Origin: Aurantiacibacter luteus
GTDB lineage: Bacteria > Pseudomonadota > Alphaproteobacteria > Sphingomonadales > Sphingomonadaceae
DNA: 64,000 nt
NCBI RefSeq assembly: GCF_001010945.1
Contig: NZ_LBHB01000001.1
Location: forward strand, 1 to 64,000
Direction of reading: 5' to 3'
Positions within the stretch are counted from its first letter, which is position 1, and every line of letters starts with the position of its first letter. The position numbers and the translations under genes are program-made. The notes under the pieces are model-generated. The model saw nothing but the letters and a program-made list of their open reading frames with translations, made no database searches and was not told the origin of the DNA. Positions 8,396 through 16,528 of this stretch are shown here, in pieces.

Positions 8396-10534
8396 GTGTA
8401 TCATTCAGGTGAGCTTGCCGGGCGGGCAGAGCACGATCCGCTCGTAGCGGCGATCGGCCATCTGGCCGCGCACTTCGGCCTGCCCGACCCGCGCCCGCTG
8501 TTCGATACCCTTCCGCGCGACGAGGCCGGCCACCTGCCGTTCCACCAGGTCGCGCCCGCGCTGGAACTGGCGGGTTTCAACTTCGAGGATGCCTCGCAAA
8601 GGCGACTGCCGAGGAAGGCGGAGGCCTATCCCGCGATTGCCCGGTTCGAGGACGGCGCGCTGGCCCTGCTCGACATCGCCGGGTCGGACCTGCTCGTCGC
8701 ACCCGCCGGTGGCGGCGCGCCGGTGTGGCAGCCCCTGCGCGAGCTCGAGCGCGGCTTTGCCGGCGATTTCGTCACCGTCGTCGCCAATCCCGATCGCCTG
8801 CGCGAAGGCGATGCCCCGTGGCACGCCAAGGGCCGTCATCACTGGTTCTGGTCGGAACTGCGCAAGGAACGCCGCGCCTTTCGCCCGGTGCTCGTCGCCT
8901 CGCTGATCATCAACCTGCTCGCGGTGTCGCTGCCGCTGTTCTCGATGAACGTTTACGACAGGGTGATTCCCAACCGCGCGGAGTCCTCGCTGTGGGTGCT
9001 CGCATCGGGCGTGCTGCTGGCCTTCGCGCTGGAATTCGCGCTGCGCACCGCGCGCACCAACGTGGTCGACGAGATCGGGCGCAGGCTCGACCTCCGGCTC
9101 TCGCAGAAGCTGTTCAGCCGGGTCATCGCCACGCCGATGAGCGGGCGCAAGGGCAGCACCGGGGCGCTGGCGGCGCGGGTCGGCGAGTATGCGCTGGTTC
9201 GCGACTTCTTCGCCTCGACGACCATCATGCTGATGGTCGACCTGGTCTTCCTGTTCGTCTTCATCGGTCTCATCGCCTACATCGCCGGGTGGCTGGCGAT
9301 GGTGCCGATCGTCGCCATCGCGCTGATGGCGATTGCCGGGTTCGTGCTGCAACGCCGCGTCACTGCCGCCGCGCTCGACGCGCAGGCCGACGCCGGGTTG
9401 CAGCAGACGGTGCTGGTGGAATCCATCGCCGGGATGGAAACGCTCAAGAGCGTGTCGGGCGAGCGGCGACTGCTCGGCAAGTGGCATTCGCTGGCGCAGG
9501 TCGGCAGCCATTCGCAGCAGCGCCTGCGCCGCCTGTCCTCGGTCGCGGTCTCGCTCGCTTCCTCGTTCCAGCAGGTGTCCAGCGTGGCGCTGGTGGTAGG
9601 CGGATATTACCTGTTCGCCGCGGGCGAGATCACCATGGGCGCGATCATCGCCATCGTCATGCTCGCCTCGCGTTCGCTCGCGCCCGCGGGCCAGCTCGCC
9701 TTCATCCTGACGCGCGGGCGGCAGGCGAGCGCGGGCCTGAAATCCATCGAGGCGCTGTTTGACGAGGCGGACGAGCGGCAGACCGGCTCGATGTCGCTGC
9801 CCGCGGCGGTGAGCGGCGGCTATGCCGTGCGGCTGGAGAACGTCGCCTTCAGCTATCCCGACAGCCAGGAACGCTCGCTCGACGGGGTCTCGCTCGCCAT
9901 AGCGCCGGGAGAGCGGGTCGCGGTCGTGGGCCGGGTGGCCTCGGGCAAATCCACCCTGGGGCGCGTGCTATGCGGCCTCTATCCGCCCAGCGAAGGCGCG
10001 ATGACAATCGAGGGCATCGACAGCCGCCAGTTCCGCCCCTCCGAACTGCGCCGCGCCTTTCGCTTCGTGGGGCAGGATGCCAACCTGTTCACTGGCAGCG
10101 TCAAGGAAAACGTCGCGCTCGGCGCTCCGGGTGCGAGCGATGCGGAGGTCATGGCGGCGCTGGCGATGAGCGGGGCGGACGGCTTCCTCGCCCGCGATGC
10201 CGCCGGGTTCGACCGCAACGTGGGCGAGCAGGGCAGGCGCCTCTCGGGCGGCCAGCGCGCCTTCCTCGCCCTGTCGCGCGCCTTCATCACCCCGTTCGAG
10301 CTGCTGTTTCTCGACGAGCCATCGGGCGCGATGGATTCGAGCACCGAGGCGCTGCTGGTGGAGCGGCTGCGACAGACGCTGTCGGGCAATCAGACGCTGG
10401 TCGTCGCCACCCATCGCCCGGCGCTGTTCGACCTGTGCGACCGGATCTTGGTAATGAACCAGGGACGAATCGTCGCCGATGGCCCCAAGGCCGAGATCCT
10501 GCGCTCCATCGGCGCCAACGCGAGCCTCAGATGA
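8396..10534 (+). CDS. Type I secretion ABC transporter (permease/ATPase, LapB/RtxB type)
   Basis: This 712-residue fused exporter has three parts. Residues 1-140 look like a C39 peptidase-like domain with no Cys in the N-terminal part where the catalytic Cys would be, so it probably recognises substrate rather than cutting a leader. A six-helix transmembrane domain spans about 165-440. A nucleotide-binding domain starts near 480, with Walker A GRVASGKST (about 510), signature LSGGQ (about 612) and Walker B LLFLDEP (about 637). The GTG start follows GGGGGG with about 6-base spacing. The stop overlaps the next gene's start (ATGATGG), indicating translational coupling. It powers export of the adhesin through the HlyD adaptor and TolC channel. 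Confidence 0.93.
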   Translation: MYHSGELAGRAEHDPLVAAIGHLAAHFGLPDPRPLFDTLPRDEAGHLPFHQVAPALELAGFNFEDASQRRLPRKAEAYPAIARFEDGALALLDIAGSDLLVAPAGGGAPVWQPLRELERGFAGDFVTVVANPDRLREGDAPWHAKGRHHWFWSELRKERRAFRPVLVASLIINLLAVSLPLFSMNVYDRVIPNRAESSLWVLASGVLLAFALEFALRTARTNVVDEIGRRLDLRLSQKLFSRVIATPMSGRKGSTGALAARVGEYALVRDFFASTTIMLMVDLVFLFVFIGLIAYIAGWLAMVPIVAIALMAIAGFVLQRRVTAAALDAQADAGLQQTVLVESIAGMETLKSVSGERRLLGKWHSLAQVGSHSQQRLRRLSSVAVSLASSFQQVSSVALVVGGYYLFAAGEITMGAIIAIVMLASRSLAPAGQLAFILTRGRQASAGLKSIEALFDEADERQTGSMSLPAAVSGGYAVRLENVAFSYPDSQERSLDGVSLAIAPGERVAVVGRVASGKSTLGRVLCGLYPPSEGAMTIEGIDSRQFRPSELRRAFRFVGQDANLFTGSVKENVALGAPGASDAEVMAALAMSGADGFLARDAAGFDRNVGEQGRRLSGGQRAFLALSRAFITPFELLFLDEPSGAMDSSTEALLVERLRQTLSGNQTLVVATHRPALFDLCDRILVMNQGRIVADGPKAEILRSIGANASLR

Positions 10535-11559
10535 TGGCACTGGTCTCCGCTTCCGACACGCTTGCCCGCGGTGCAAAGGCCGCTCGCCTCGCGCTGTGTG
10601 GCGTGCTGCTGCTCGCGCTTTCGGCGCCGCACCCGGTCGATACCGCCAGCGTCGCGGCCGAAAGCGCCGCGGCGGTTCGCGCCAACGCCCGCCTCGCCGT
10701 GGAGCTGTCGCAGATGACGGTGCAAGGCGAGGCGCTGGTCGTGGCCAATGCCGCCAGTGCGGAGGCGCGCAACGCCGAGATCCCCTTCGCCGCCGGCGCG
10801 CTGGGCACGATGGCCCCGTTCCGAGCCATTGCCGCGGGCAGTTCCGCCTACACCACCGCGCTCGGGTGCTTGACCGAGGCGATCTACTACGAGGCCGCGA
10901 ACGAGAGCGTGCGCGGCAAGCGCGGTGTGGCGCAGGTCATCCTCAACCGCGTGCGCCACCCGGCCTATCCGTCCAGCGTGTGCGGCGTGGTCTACCAGGG
11001 TTACACCGACGCGGTTTGCCAGTTCAGCTATACCTGCGACGGATCGCTGGCGCGCCGGCCGATGGACCGCCAGTGGCGCGAATCGCGCGAGGTCGCGGCG
11101 GCGGCGCTGGGCGGCTATGTCGAGACATCGGTCGGCACGGCGACGAACTACCATGCCGATTACGTCGTGCCCTACTGGGCATTCACGCTCGACAAGGTGG
11201 TGCAGGAAGGCCGCCACATCTTCTACCGACTGCCGGGCGGGGCCGGGCGACCGATGGCCTTTGCGGCGCGCTGGACGGGGCGGGAATTCCACCCGAGCTT
11301 CAACCCCGCGCGCTTCGCCGCCATGGCCGAGGCCGAGGCGCTTGCCGAGGAGGGCCTGTCGGTCGAACCGTCCGCCGCCGCCGCCGTCGTACGCGACGTG
11401 ACGGATCGCCGCGCGGACAACGACGTGGGCGGTCGGATGGACGTGTCCGCCGGAACGGGCTGGCAGTTGTCGATCCCCGACCCGGTCAACGCCAGCAACG
11501 GCTATCGCGCCGCGCTGCGCGAACAGGGCGACGGTGCAGCCCCGGCCACGGATCGCTGA
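10531..11559 (+). CDS. SleB-family cell wall hydrolase inside the secretion operon
   Basis: This 342-residue protein has one hydrophobic N-terminal segment (about 20-32; signal anchor or signal peptide), a helical spacer and a Hydrolase_2/SleB-type domain (about 110-215). The domain contains LTEAIYYEAANE, with the presumed catalytic Glu at 116, and RGVAQVILNRVRHP. SleB-family enzymes are lytic transglycosylase-like and open the peptidoglycan sugar backbone. The tail (about 255-342) is low in conserved features. The ATG overlaps the ABC exporter's stop, and the HlyD gene starts one base after this gene's stop, so it is translated with the secretion apparatus. A job in locally opening the wall for assembly of the type I channel is plausible; a housekeeping wall role cannot be excluded. 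Confidence 0.85.
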   Translation: MMALVSASDTLARGAKAARLALCGVLLLALSAPHPVDTASVAAESAAAVRANARLAVELSQMTVQGEALVVANAASAEARNAEIPFAAGALGTMAPFRAIAAGSSAYTTALGCLTEAIYYEAANESVRGKRGVAQVILNRVRHPAYPSSVCGVVYQGYTDAVCQFSYTCDGSLARRPMDRQWRESREVAAAALGGYVETSVGTATNYHADYVVPYWAFTLDKVVQEGRHIFYRLPGGAGRPMAFAARWTGREFHPSFNPARFAAMAEAEALAEEGLSVEPSAAAAVVRDVTDRRADNDVGGRMDVSAGTGWQLSIPDPVNASNGYRAALREQGDGAAPATDR

Positions 11560-11560
11560 C

Positions 11561-12823
11561 ATGCGCGCCTTCGAGACCTTCGCCGGCTGGGATGCCAACC
11601 GCAAGCTCATCGCCATTTCGGCGGGTGCCTTCGCCTTGCTGATCGGCTGGGCGAGCCTGGCGCAGGTCGACGAGGTGACGCGCGGGCAGGGCAGGGTCAT
11701 CCCGTCCAGCCAGGCCCAGCTCGTCCAGCCCGCCGAGCCCGCCGTGGTCGCCGACATCCTCGTGCGCAGCGGCGAGCGGGTGGAGGCGGGGCAGGTGCTC
11801 GTGCGGCTCGACGACAGCACCGCCTCCTCGGAGCTCGGCCAGTTGCAGGCGGAGAACGAGAGGCTGGCGGCGCGCGCCTCGCGGCTGGGGGCGGAGGCCG
11901 GGGCCGGTTCGGGTGGCTGCACCGGTGCCGGATGTGCCGACGAGCAGCGGCTCCAGCGCGTGCGCGTGGCGACGGCCCGCAGCCGCGAGGCGGCGCTAGG
12001 CGCGGCGGTGGAGCAGCGGCGGCGCGACCTGCGCGAGGCCGAGGCGACGGCCAGCGCGCTGTCGGACAGCGTGCGGCTGGCGCAGGAACAGGTTTCCATG
12101 CTCGAGCCGCTGGCGGCGCAGGGCATCGTCCCGCAGACCGAGCTGCTGACCGCCCAGCGCGAACTCGTCGACGTGCGCGGCCGGCTGGCGGCGGCGCGGC
12201 AGGCGGCGGCGCGGGCCTCGGCCTCGATCAGCGAGGCACAGGCCGACCTGCAATCGGCGCGGCTCGACTTCCGCCAGCAGGCGCTCGACGAGAGAAGCGA
12301 GGTGGAGACCCGCATTGCCGTCAACCAGGAGAGCATCCGTGGTGCCTCTGCCCGGCGCGACCGTAACGAACTGCGCTCGCCCACCACCGGCATCGTCAAC
12401 AACCTGCAGGTCACCACCGAGGGCGGCTTCGTCAATGCGGGCGAGACGATCATGCAGGTCGTCCCCATCGGCGACCGGCTGCTGGTGGAGGCGCGCATTT
12501 CCCCGCGCGACATCGGCTTCGTCGCCGTGGGCGATCCGGCGAACGTAAAGGTGACAGCCTACGATTTCTCGACCTACGGCGGCCTGTCGGGGGAAGTGGT
12601 CGAGGTCAGCGCCGACAGCATCTATGACGAGGTCGAGCGCGAGGCCTATTACCGCGTACTGATCGAGACCGAGCGCAGCTACATCCAGAAGGACGGCCAG
12701 CGCTTTCCCATCGTGCCCGGCATGATCACCGACGTGGAGATCATCACCGGCGCCAAGAGCATCCTCGCTTACCTGCTGCGCCCCGTGACGCGGGCGCTGG
12801 ACAGCGCGCTTTCGGAACGGTGA
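11561..12823 (+). CDS. HlyD-family type I secretion membrane-fusion adaptor
   Basis: This 420-residue protein has a short cytoplasmic tail, one transmembrane helix (about 14-32), a lipoyl/barrel half-motif (VVADILVRSGERVEAGQVLVRL), a long coiled coil (about 85-255) and a C-terminal barrel ending in PGMITDVEIITG, a usual feature of PrtE/LapC-type adaptors. The ATG one base after the previous stop is preferred. An in-frame GTG at 11534 would add nine residues and overlap the hydrolase gene. It bridges the ABC exporter and the TolC channel. It is the last plus-strand gene of the secretion operon and converges with the LapG-like gene nine bases on. Confidence 0.92.
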   Translation: MRAFETFAGWDANRKLIAISAGAFALLIGWASLAQVDEVTRGQGRVIPSSQAQLVQPAEPAVVADILVRSGERVEAGQVLVRLDDSTASSELGQLQAENERLAARASRLGAEAGAGSGGCTGAGCADEQRLQRVRVATARSREAALGAAVEQRRRDLREAEATASALSDSVRLAQEQVSMLEPLAAQGIVPQTELLTAQRELVDVRGRLAAARQAAARASASISEAQADLQSARLDFRQQALDERSEVETRIAVNQESIRGASARRDRNELRSPTTGIVNNLQVTTEGGFVNAGETIMQVVPIGDRLLVEARISPRDIGFVAVGDPANVKVTAYDFSTYGGLSGEVVEVSADSIYDEVEREAYYRVLIETERSYIQKDGQRFPIVPGMITDVEIITGAKSILAYLLRPVTRALDSALSER

Positions 12824-12832
12824 GCGGCTCGC

Positions 12833-13798
12833 TTACGAGCGGCCGGCGTAACCGTGCAGCCAGCTGGATTCGCTGTTGAAGCTCATCGTCGGGCGATAGT
12901 CGTAGGACTGGTCCGCCGGCAGCACCGCGTCCACGGCGTTGTCGAGCAGGAAGTGCTGCCCGTCCACCCGCACCACCAGCACGGCGTGGTCGGCATTCCG
13001 CACGAGATCGCGCGCCAGCGTCAGATACATGGTGCTACTGTCGAAACCCAGCGCGGCGAGCATCTGATACTTGAGGATGGCATAGTCCTCGCAATCGCCA
13101 AAGCCTGCGCCCAGCGTCTCGCCAGCGGTGGCCCAGTAATCGCGTGCGCCGCGCCCCACACTGTCCTCGACCGGGGCGATGTGCGTGTTGACCCATGCAT
13201 TGACGCGCCGCAGCGTGTCCGCGGCATCGGGCGAGGCCTCGCCGACGAGCGCGGTGACGCGGCCCGGGCCCAGCGCGCTGTGCGAAACGCGGTCCCATTC
13301 GCGCGAAAACGGCGTGCGGCCGATGCGGACGACGGCGGTGGCGAGGAAGCCTTCGTGCGCGCCCGCGATCGGGGGCGCCGGCAGGGGTGCGGCCATCGGC
13401 TCGAAACGGCGCGGCAGGAGGTCGATCGCTGTACCCACCAGGCAGGTTTCCGCCTGCGCGCGTTCCAGCGCGACCTGCTGCACCGCAACCACCTCGACCG
13501 CCGCGAGCGATGCCGCCTGCTGCTGCCGGATGAGGTCGAGCGCGCTCGGCGCGCCGCCGAGGATGGCGGCGGACTTGGCTTCGCCGGCAACGCCCGGCGT
13601 GACGGGTTGCAAACTCGCCTGCGCGGGCAGGCTTTCGCACGAAAAGGCCGGAGCGCCAGCGGCTACCGCGGCGACGACCGCGCCGGGCAGCGCCGTTGCC
13701 GAAGCCGCGACGGGCAGCACGCCGAGCGCCAGACCCGCCGCCAGCAGGGCTGCGGACCGGGACCGGGCGTGGACGCCGAAAAGGGGTTTCCTGACCAT
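12833..13798 (-). CDS. lapG-like: LapG-like transglutaminase-type periplasmic cysteine protease
   Basis: This 321-residue protein has a signal peptide (hydrophobic 17-36) and an extended helical, Ala-rich insert (about 70-120). Its C-terminal bacterial transglutaminase-like cysteine proteinase domain contains the expected triad: Cys236 in GFGDCEDYA, His271 in NADHAVLV and Asp286 in HFLLDN. The triad spacing is close to that of Pseudomonas LapG. LapG cleaves giant type I-secreted adhesins behind their N-terminal retention module and releases them. The start at 13798 is chosen because it begins the signal peptide; an upstream in-frame extension is Arg/Pro-rich and not protein-like. It is convergent with the secretion operon. 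No LapD-type c-di-GMP receptor gene is next to it. Confidence 0.85.
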   Translation of the reverse strand: MVRKPLFGVHARSRSAALLAAGLALGVLPVAASATALPGAVVAAVAAGAPAFSCESLPAQASLQPVTPGVAGEAKSAAILGGAPSALDLIRQQQAASLAAVEVVAVQQVALERAQAETCLVGTAIDLLPRRFEPMAAPLPAPPIAGAHEGFLATAVVRIGRTPFSREWDRVSHSALGPGRVTALVGEASPDAADTLRRVNAWVNTHIAPVEDSVGRGARDYWATAGETLGAGFGDCEDYAILKYQMLAALGFDSSTMYLTLARDLVRNADHAVLVVRVDGQHFLLDNAVDAVLPADQSYDYRPTMSFNSESSWLHGYAGRS

Positions 13799-13962
13799 GC
13801 TCGGCGCTTTGCGGCCGCACCGTCTAAGGTTGCGTGGGGGAACAGGGTTAACTGCGCCGCAACCATGATCGCGCGCCTTGACGAGCCGGAACCGGCAAGA
13901 TGCAGGAATCGGTTGTCGCCGCGGCGCGCCGGGCGTAATCTTCGGCCCGGGGGGGCAAGGCC

Positions 13963-14607
13963 ATGCGGTTCTGGCGCGAAGAAAAAGTCGGCAGGCACGA
14001 AGTCGTGATCTGGGTCTACCTGCTGGCGGTGGTCGGCGGGATCGTCGCGATCCAGTCCGACGCTTTCGGCTGGCATCGCGCCGATGGCTGGCCCGATGGA
14101 AGCGCAGCGGCACCTCGCGAGCAGCGAGGTTTCGCGCTCGCTCCCGCGCAACTCGCCGCCGATGCGGGGACGGCCGAGCCCATCACGACGGCAGACCCTT
14201 CCACGCTGGGCGACGCGATCGAAGCGGAGCTGCCGGTTCCAGGCGACGCGCCTGTCGCCGCCACCGGCACGCGCGCTCCCCCTCTGCCGCGCGCCCAGCT
14301 GCTGGCCGACGGGCGCGAGGTGATCCGCACCGATTTCGATCTCGGATCGGCCACCCTTGCGCGCGTCGGGCTGGAGGTTCGCAAGCCCATGACCATCGAC
14401 GGGCGCGGGGTGGGCGAGGTGGCGATCACCATCAACGATGCCTCGCGCCTCTATATCTCGGCCACCGACCTGCGCCGCGTGCTGCCGGGCGACCTCGCCG
14501 CGCGGGTGGTCGACGGCGACCGCTTCGTGGCCTTCGATGCGCTGCGCCAGTCGGGCATCGTCATCCGCTACGACCCGGTATCGGACGTGCTACAAGTCTC
14601 CACCTGA
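13963..14607 (+). CDS. Membrane-anchored protein of unknown function, divergent from the LapG-like gene
   Basis: I do not recognise this 214-residue protein. It has a basic N-terminus, one transmembrane helix (about 14-30), a low-complexity Ala/Pro linker (about 40-105) and a compact C-terminal domain of about 100 residues. Near its end that domain reads RFVAFDALRQSGIVIRYDP, loosely like the strand-helix 'VPLRALAEALG..V.YD' of copper-amine-oxidase-N-like stalk domains; that resemblance is by eye only. The ATG has a GGGGGG-type ribosome site. Topology predicts a short cytoplasmic tail and a periplasmic domain. Its position head-to-head with the protease gene and beside the adhesin exporter makes a regulatory or accessory role possible but unproven. 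Confidence 0.6.
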   Translation: MRFWREEKVGRHEVVIWVYLLAVVGGIVAIQSDAFGWHRADGWPDGSAAAPREQRGFALAPAQLAADAGTAEPITTADPSTLGDAIEAELPVPGDAPVAATGTRAPPLPRAQLLADGREVIRTDFDLGSATLARVGLEVRKPMTIDGRGVGEVAITINDASRLYISATDLRRVLPGDLAARVVDGDRFVAFDALRQSGIVIRYDPVSDVLQVST

Positions 14608-14678
14608 GCCCGCACCGCTGCCGCCTTTCGCCGCGCGGCGAACTGTGGCAGGCGCTCCGGCCAAAGGAGCGAGAGGCG

Positions 14679-15131
14679 ATGGCGGGCAAGTTCTTCGACG
14701 AGTGGCAGGTGGGCGAGACGATGGCGCACGAAATTCGTCGCACGGTGACCGAGACGGACAACCTGCTGTTCTCCGCCATGACCCACAATCCGCAGCCGCT
14801 GCACCTCGATGCCGAGGCGGCAAAGGCGAGCGAGTTCGGGCAGATCCTCGTCAACGGCACCTTCACCTTTGCGCTGATGGTGGGCCTGTCGGTGGGCGAC
14901 ACCACGCTCGGCACGCTGGTGGCGAACCTGGGCTACGACAAGCTGGCGCACCCCAACCCCACCTTCATCGGCGACACCATGCGCGCCGAGACCGAGGTGG
15001 TGGACAAGCGCGAGAGCAAGTCGCGCCCCGGATCGGGCATCATCACCTTTCGCCATCGCCTGCTCAACCAGCGGGACGAGGTCGCCTGCGAGTGCCTGCG
15101 CATGGCGCTGATCCGGGGCAGCGGCGCCTAG
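14679..15131 (+). CDS. MaoC-family hot-dog (enoyl-CoA) hydratase
   Basis: This 150-residue single hot-dog protein contains FSAMTHNPQPLHLDAEAA, the hydratase region seen in MaoC proteins of the mesaconyl/itaconyl-CoA hydratase-like group, then a central helix (FGQILVNGTFTFALMVGLSV) and a C-terminal sheet. It probably hydrates or dehydrates a short acyl-CoA, but the substrate is not evident. The ATG follows AAAGGAG with 8-base spacing. Its stop shares a CTAG with the convergent amylase gene. The neighbours on both sides belong to other functions, so context does not reveal the pathway. Confidence 0.8.
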   Translation: MAGKFFDEWQVGETMAHEIRRTVTETDNLLFSAMTHNPQPLHLDAEAAKASEFGQILVNGTFTFALMVGLSVGDTTLGTLVANLGYDKLAHPNPTFIGDTMRAETEVVDKRESKSRPGSGIITFRHRLLNQRDEVACECLRMALIRGSGA

Positions 15132-16528
15132 CGCGATCCCGCCGAAAGCAGGCGGAACCCCCAGGCGGGCAGCGTCACGCTGTCGCCCGCGGCGAGCCGC
15201 ACCGGCGCATTGCCGCGGAACTCGCTGTAACTGCCCGCCGCCAGCCCGTCCGCCAGCCGCGCCGTTACCGGCTGGGCCGAGAGGTTGAACAGGCCGACGA
15301 CCTTGTTGCCGCCTTCCTGCCGCACCCATGCGAACATCTGCTGCGGCCGGTCGGTCACCACCTGCTGCATGGTCGCGCCCCACTGGCCGTTCTCCAGCGC
15401 CGGATTGGCGTCGCGGAAACGGATGAGGTCGTGCAGCAGCGTGCCGTAGGCGCAGTTTTCGCCCTGGCTCCAGTCGATCGGGTCCTTTTCGAAGAACTCC
15501 AGCCGCTTGGCGTTACAGGCTTCCTGCCCGTTGTGGATCAGCGGCAGGCCGTCGCCGGTGAAGCTGAGCGCCGTCATAGCCTCCAGGGCCGCGCCGTAGT
15601 TCTCGTAGATCGTGCCTTCCCACGCATTGCTGTCGTGGTTCTCGATGTAGGTCATGCGCATGGATTCGCGCGGCCACAGGCTCTCGTCCTCGGCGTAGTA
15701 GCCGAACAGCCCGGTGGCATCGGACTGCCCCTGCGCGATGCGCTTGGTCGCGTTGTGCCAGTCCCACGCATAGGTCGCGTCGAAGGATGCGCGGTGATAG
15801 CTCGTCTGCTGCACCTCGCCGAGCATGAAGACGGGCCGGATGGCGTCGAGCCGGGCGCGCATGGTCTCCCAGAAATCGACCGGGACGTAGCCCGCCACGT
15901 CGGCGCGGAAGCCGTCGACGCCGAAATCGCGCACCCAGTGCTCCATTGCCCCGCCCACGTGCTCGCGCACGCCGGGCTGCGACCAGTCGAGATCGATGAT
16001 GTCGGACCAGTCCCACCAGGGGGTGGGGCGGAAATGGCCGTCCCAGGTCTTCTCGTACCAGTCGGGGTGCTCGCTCGCGAGCGCGTTGTCCCAGGCCGTG
16101 TGGTTGGCGACGAGATCGAGGATGACGCGAAAGCCCTGCGCGTGGGCCGCATCGACGAAGCTGCGGAACTCCGCCTCGGTGCCGAACTCCGGGTTCACCG
16201 CGTAGTAGTCGCGCACCGAGTAGGGGCTGCCGAGCGTGCCCTTGCGGTTCACTTCGCCGATGGGGTGGATGGGCATGAGCCAGAGGATGTCGACGCCCAG
16301 CTCGCGCAGGCGCGGCAGCTCGCGCTGGGCGGCGCGGAAGGTGCCCTCCGGTGTAAACTGGCGGGTGTTGATCTGGTAGAGCACGGCGTTGCGGCTCCAC
16401 TCGGGGTGTTCGATCTGCACGAAGGGCTGCGGTTGCCACGGGTCGGCGGCGGCGGTTTGCGCGGCGGGCACCGTGGCACAGGCGGAGAGCGCGAGGAGCG
16501 GCGCGGCGGCGAGACAGGCAAGTTTCAT
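15128..16528 (-). CDS. Alpha-amylase family glycoside hydrolase (GH13), lipoprotein
   Basis: This 466-residue protein begins with a lipoprotein signal peptide and lipobox LSAC (Cys17), so it should sit on a membrane in the periplasm or at the surface. The GH13 barrel shows the conserved regions: DLVANHTAW (about 138-146), GFRADVAG with nucleophile Asp210, FMLGEVQQ with acid/base Glu238, and IENHDS with Asp299. It has a short C-terminal beta domain. It is the last gene of the minus-strand MFS-ROK-porter-amylase operon and overlaps the porter gene by ATGA. It probably trims maltodextrins for import; exact bond specificity is not readable. Confidence 0.88.
   Translation of the reverse strand: MKLACLAAAPLLALSACATVPAAQTAAADPWQPQPFVQIEHPEWSRNAVLYQINTRQFTPEGTFRAAQRELPRLRELGVDILWLMPIHPIGEVNRKGTLGSPYSVRDYYAVNPEFGTEAEFRSFVDAAHAQGFRVILDLVANHTAWDNALASEHPDWYEKTWDGHFRPTPWWDWSDIIDLDWSQPGVREHVGGAMEHWVRDFGVDGFRADVAGYVPVDFWETMRARLDAIRPVFMLGEVQQTSYHRASFDATYAWDWHNATKRIAQGQSDATGLFGYYAEDESLWPRESMRMTYIENHDSNAWEGTIYENYGAALEAMTALSFTGDGLPLIHNGQEACNAKRLEFFEKDPIDWSQGENCAYGTLLHDLIRFRDANPALENGQWGATMQQVVTDRPQQMFAWVRQEGGNKVVGLFNLSAQPVTARLADGLAAGSYSEFRGNAPVRLAAGDSVTLPAWGFRLLSAGSR

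Noticed and set aside
13799-14113. N-terminal extension of the LapG-like gene by about 105 codons
   Set aside because: The extension is Arg/Pro-rich and overlaps the divergent gene; the signal peptide begins at 13798.
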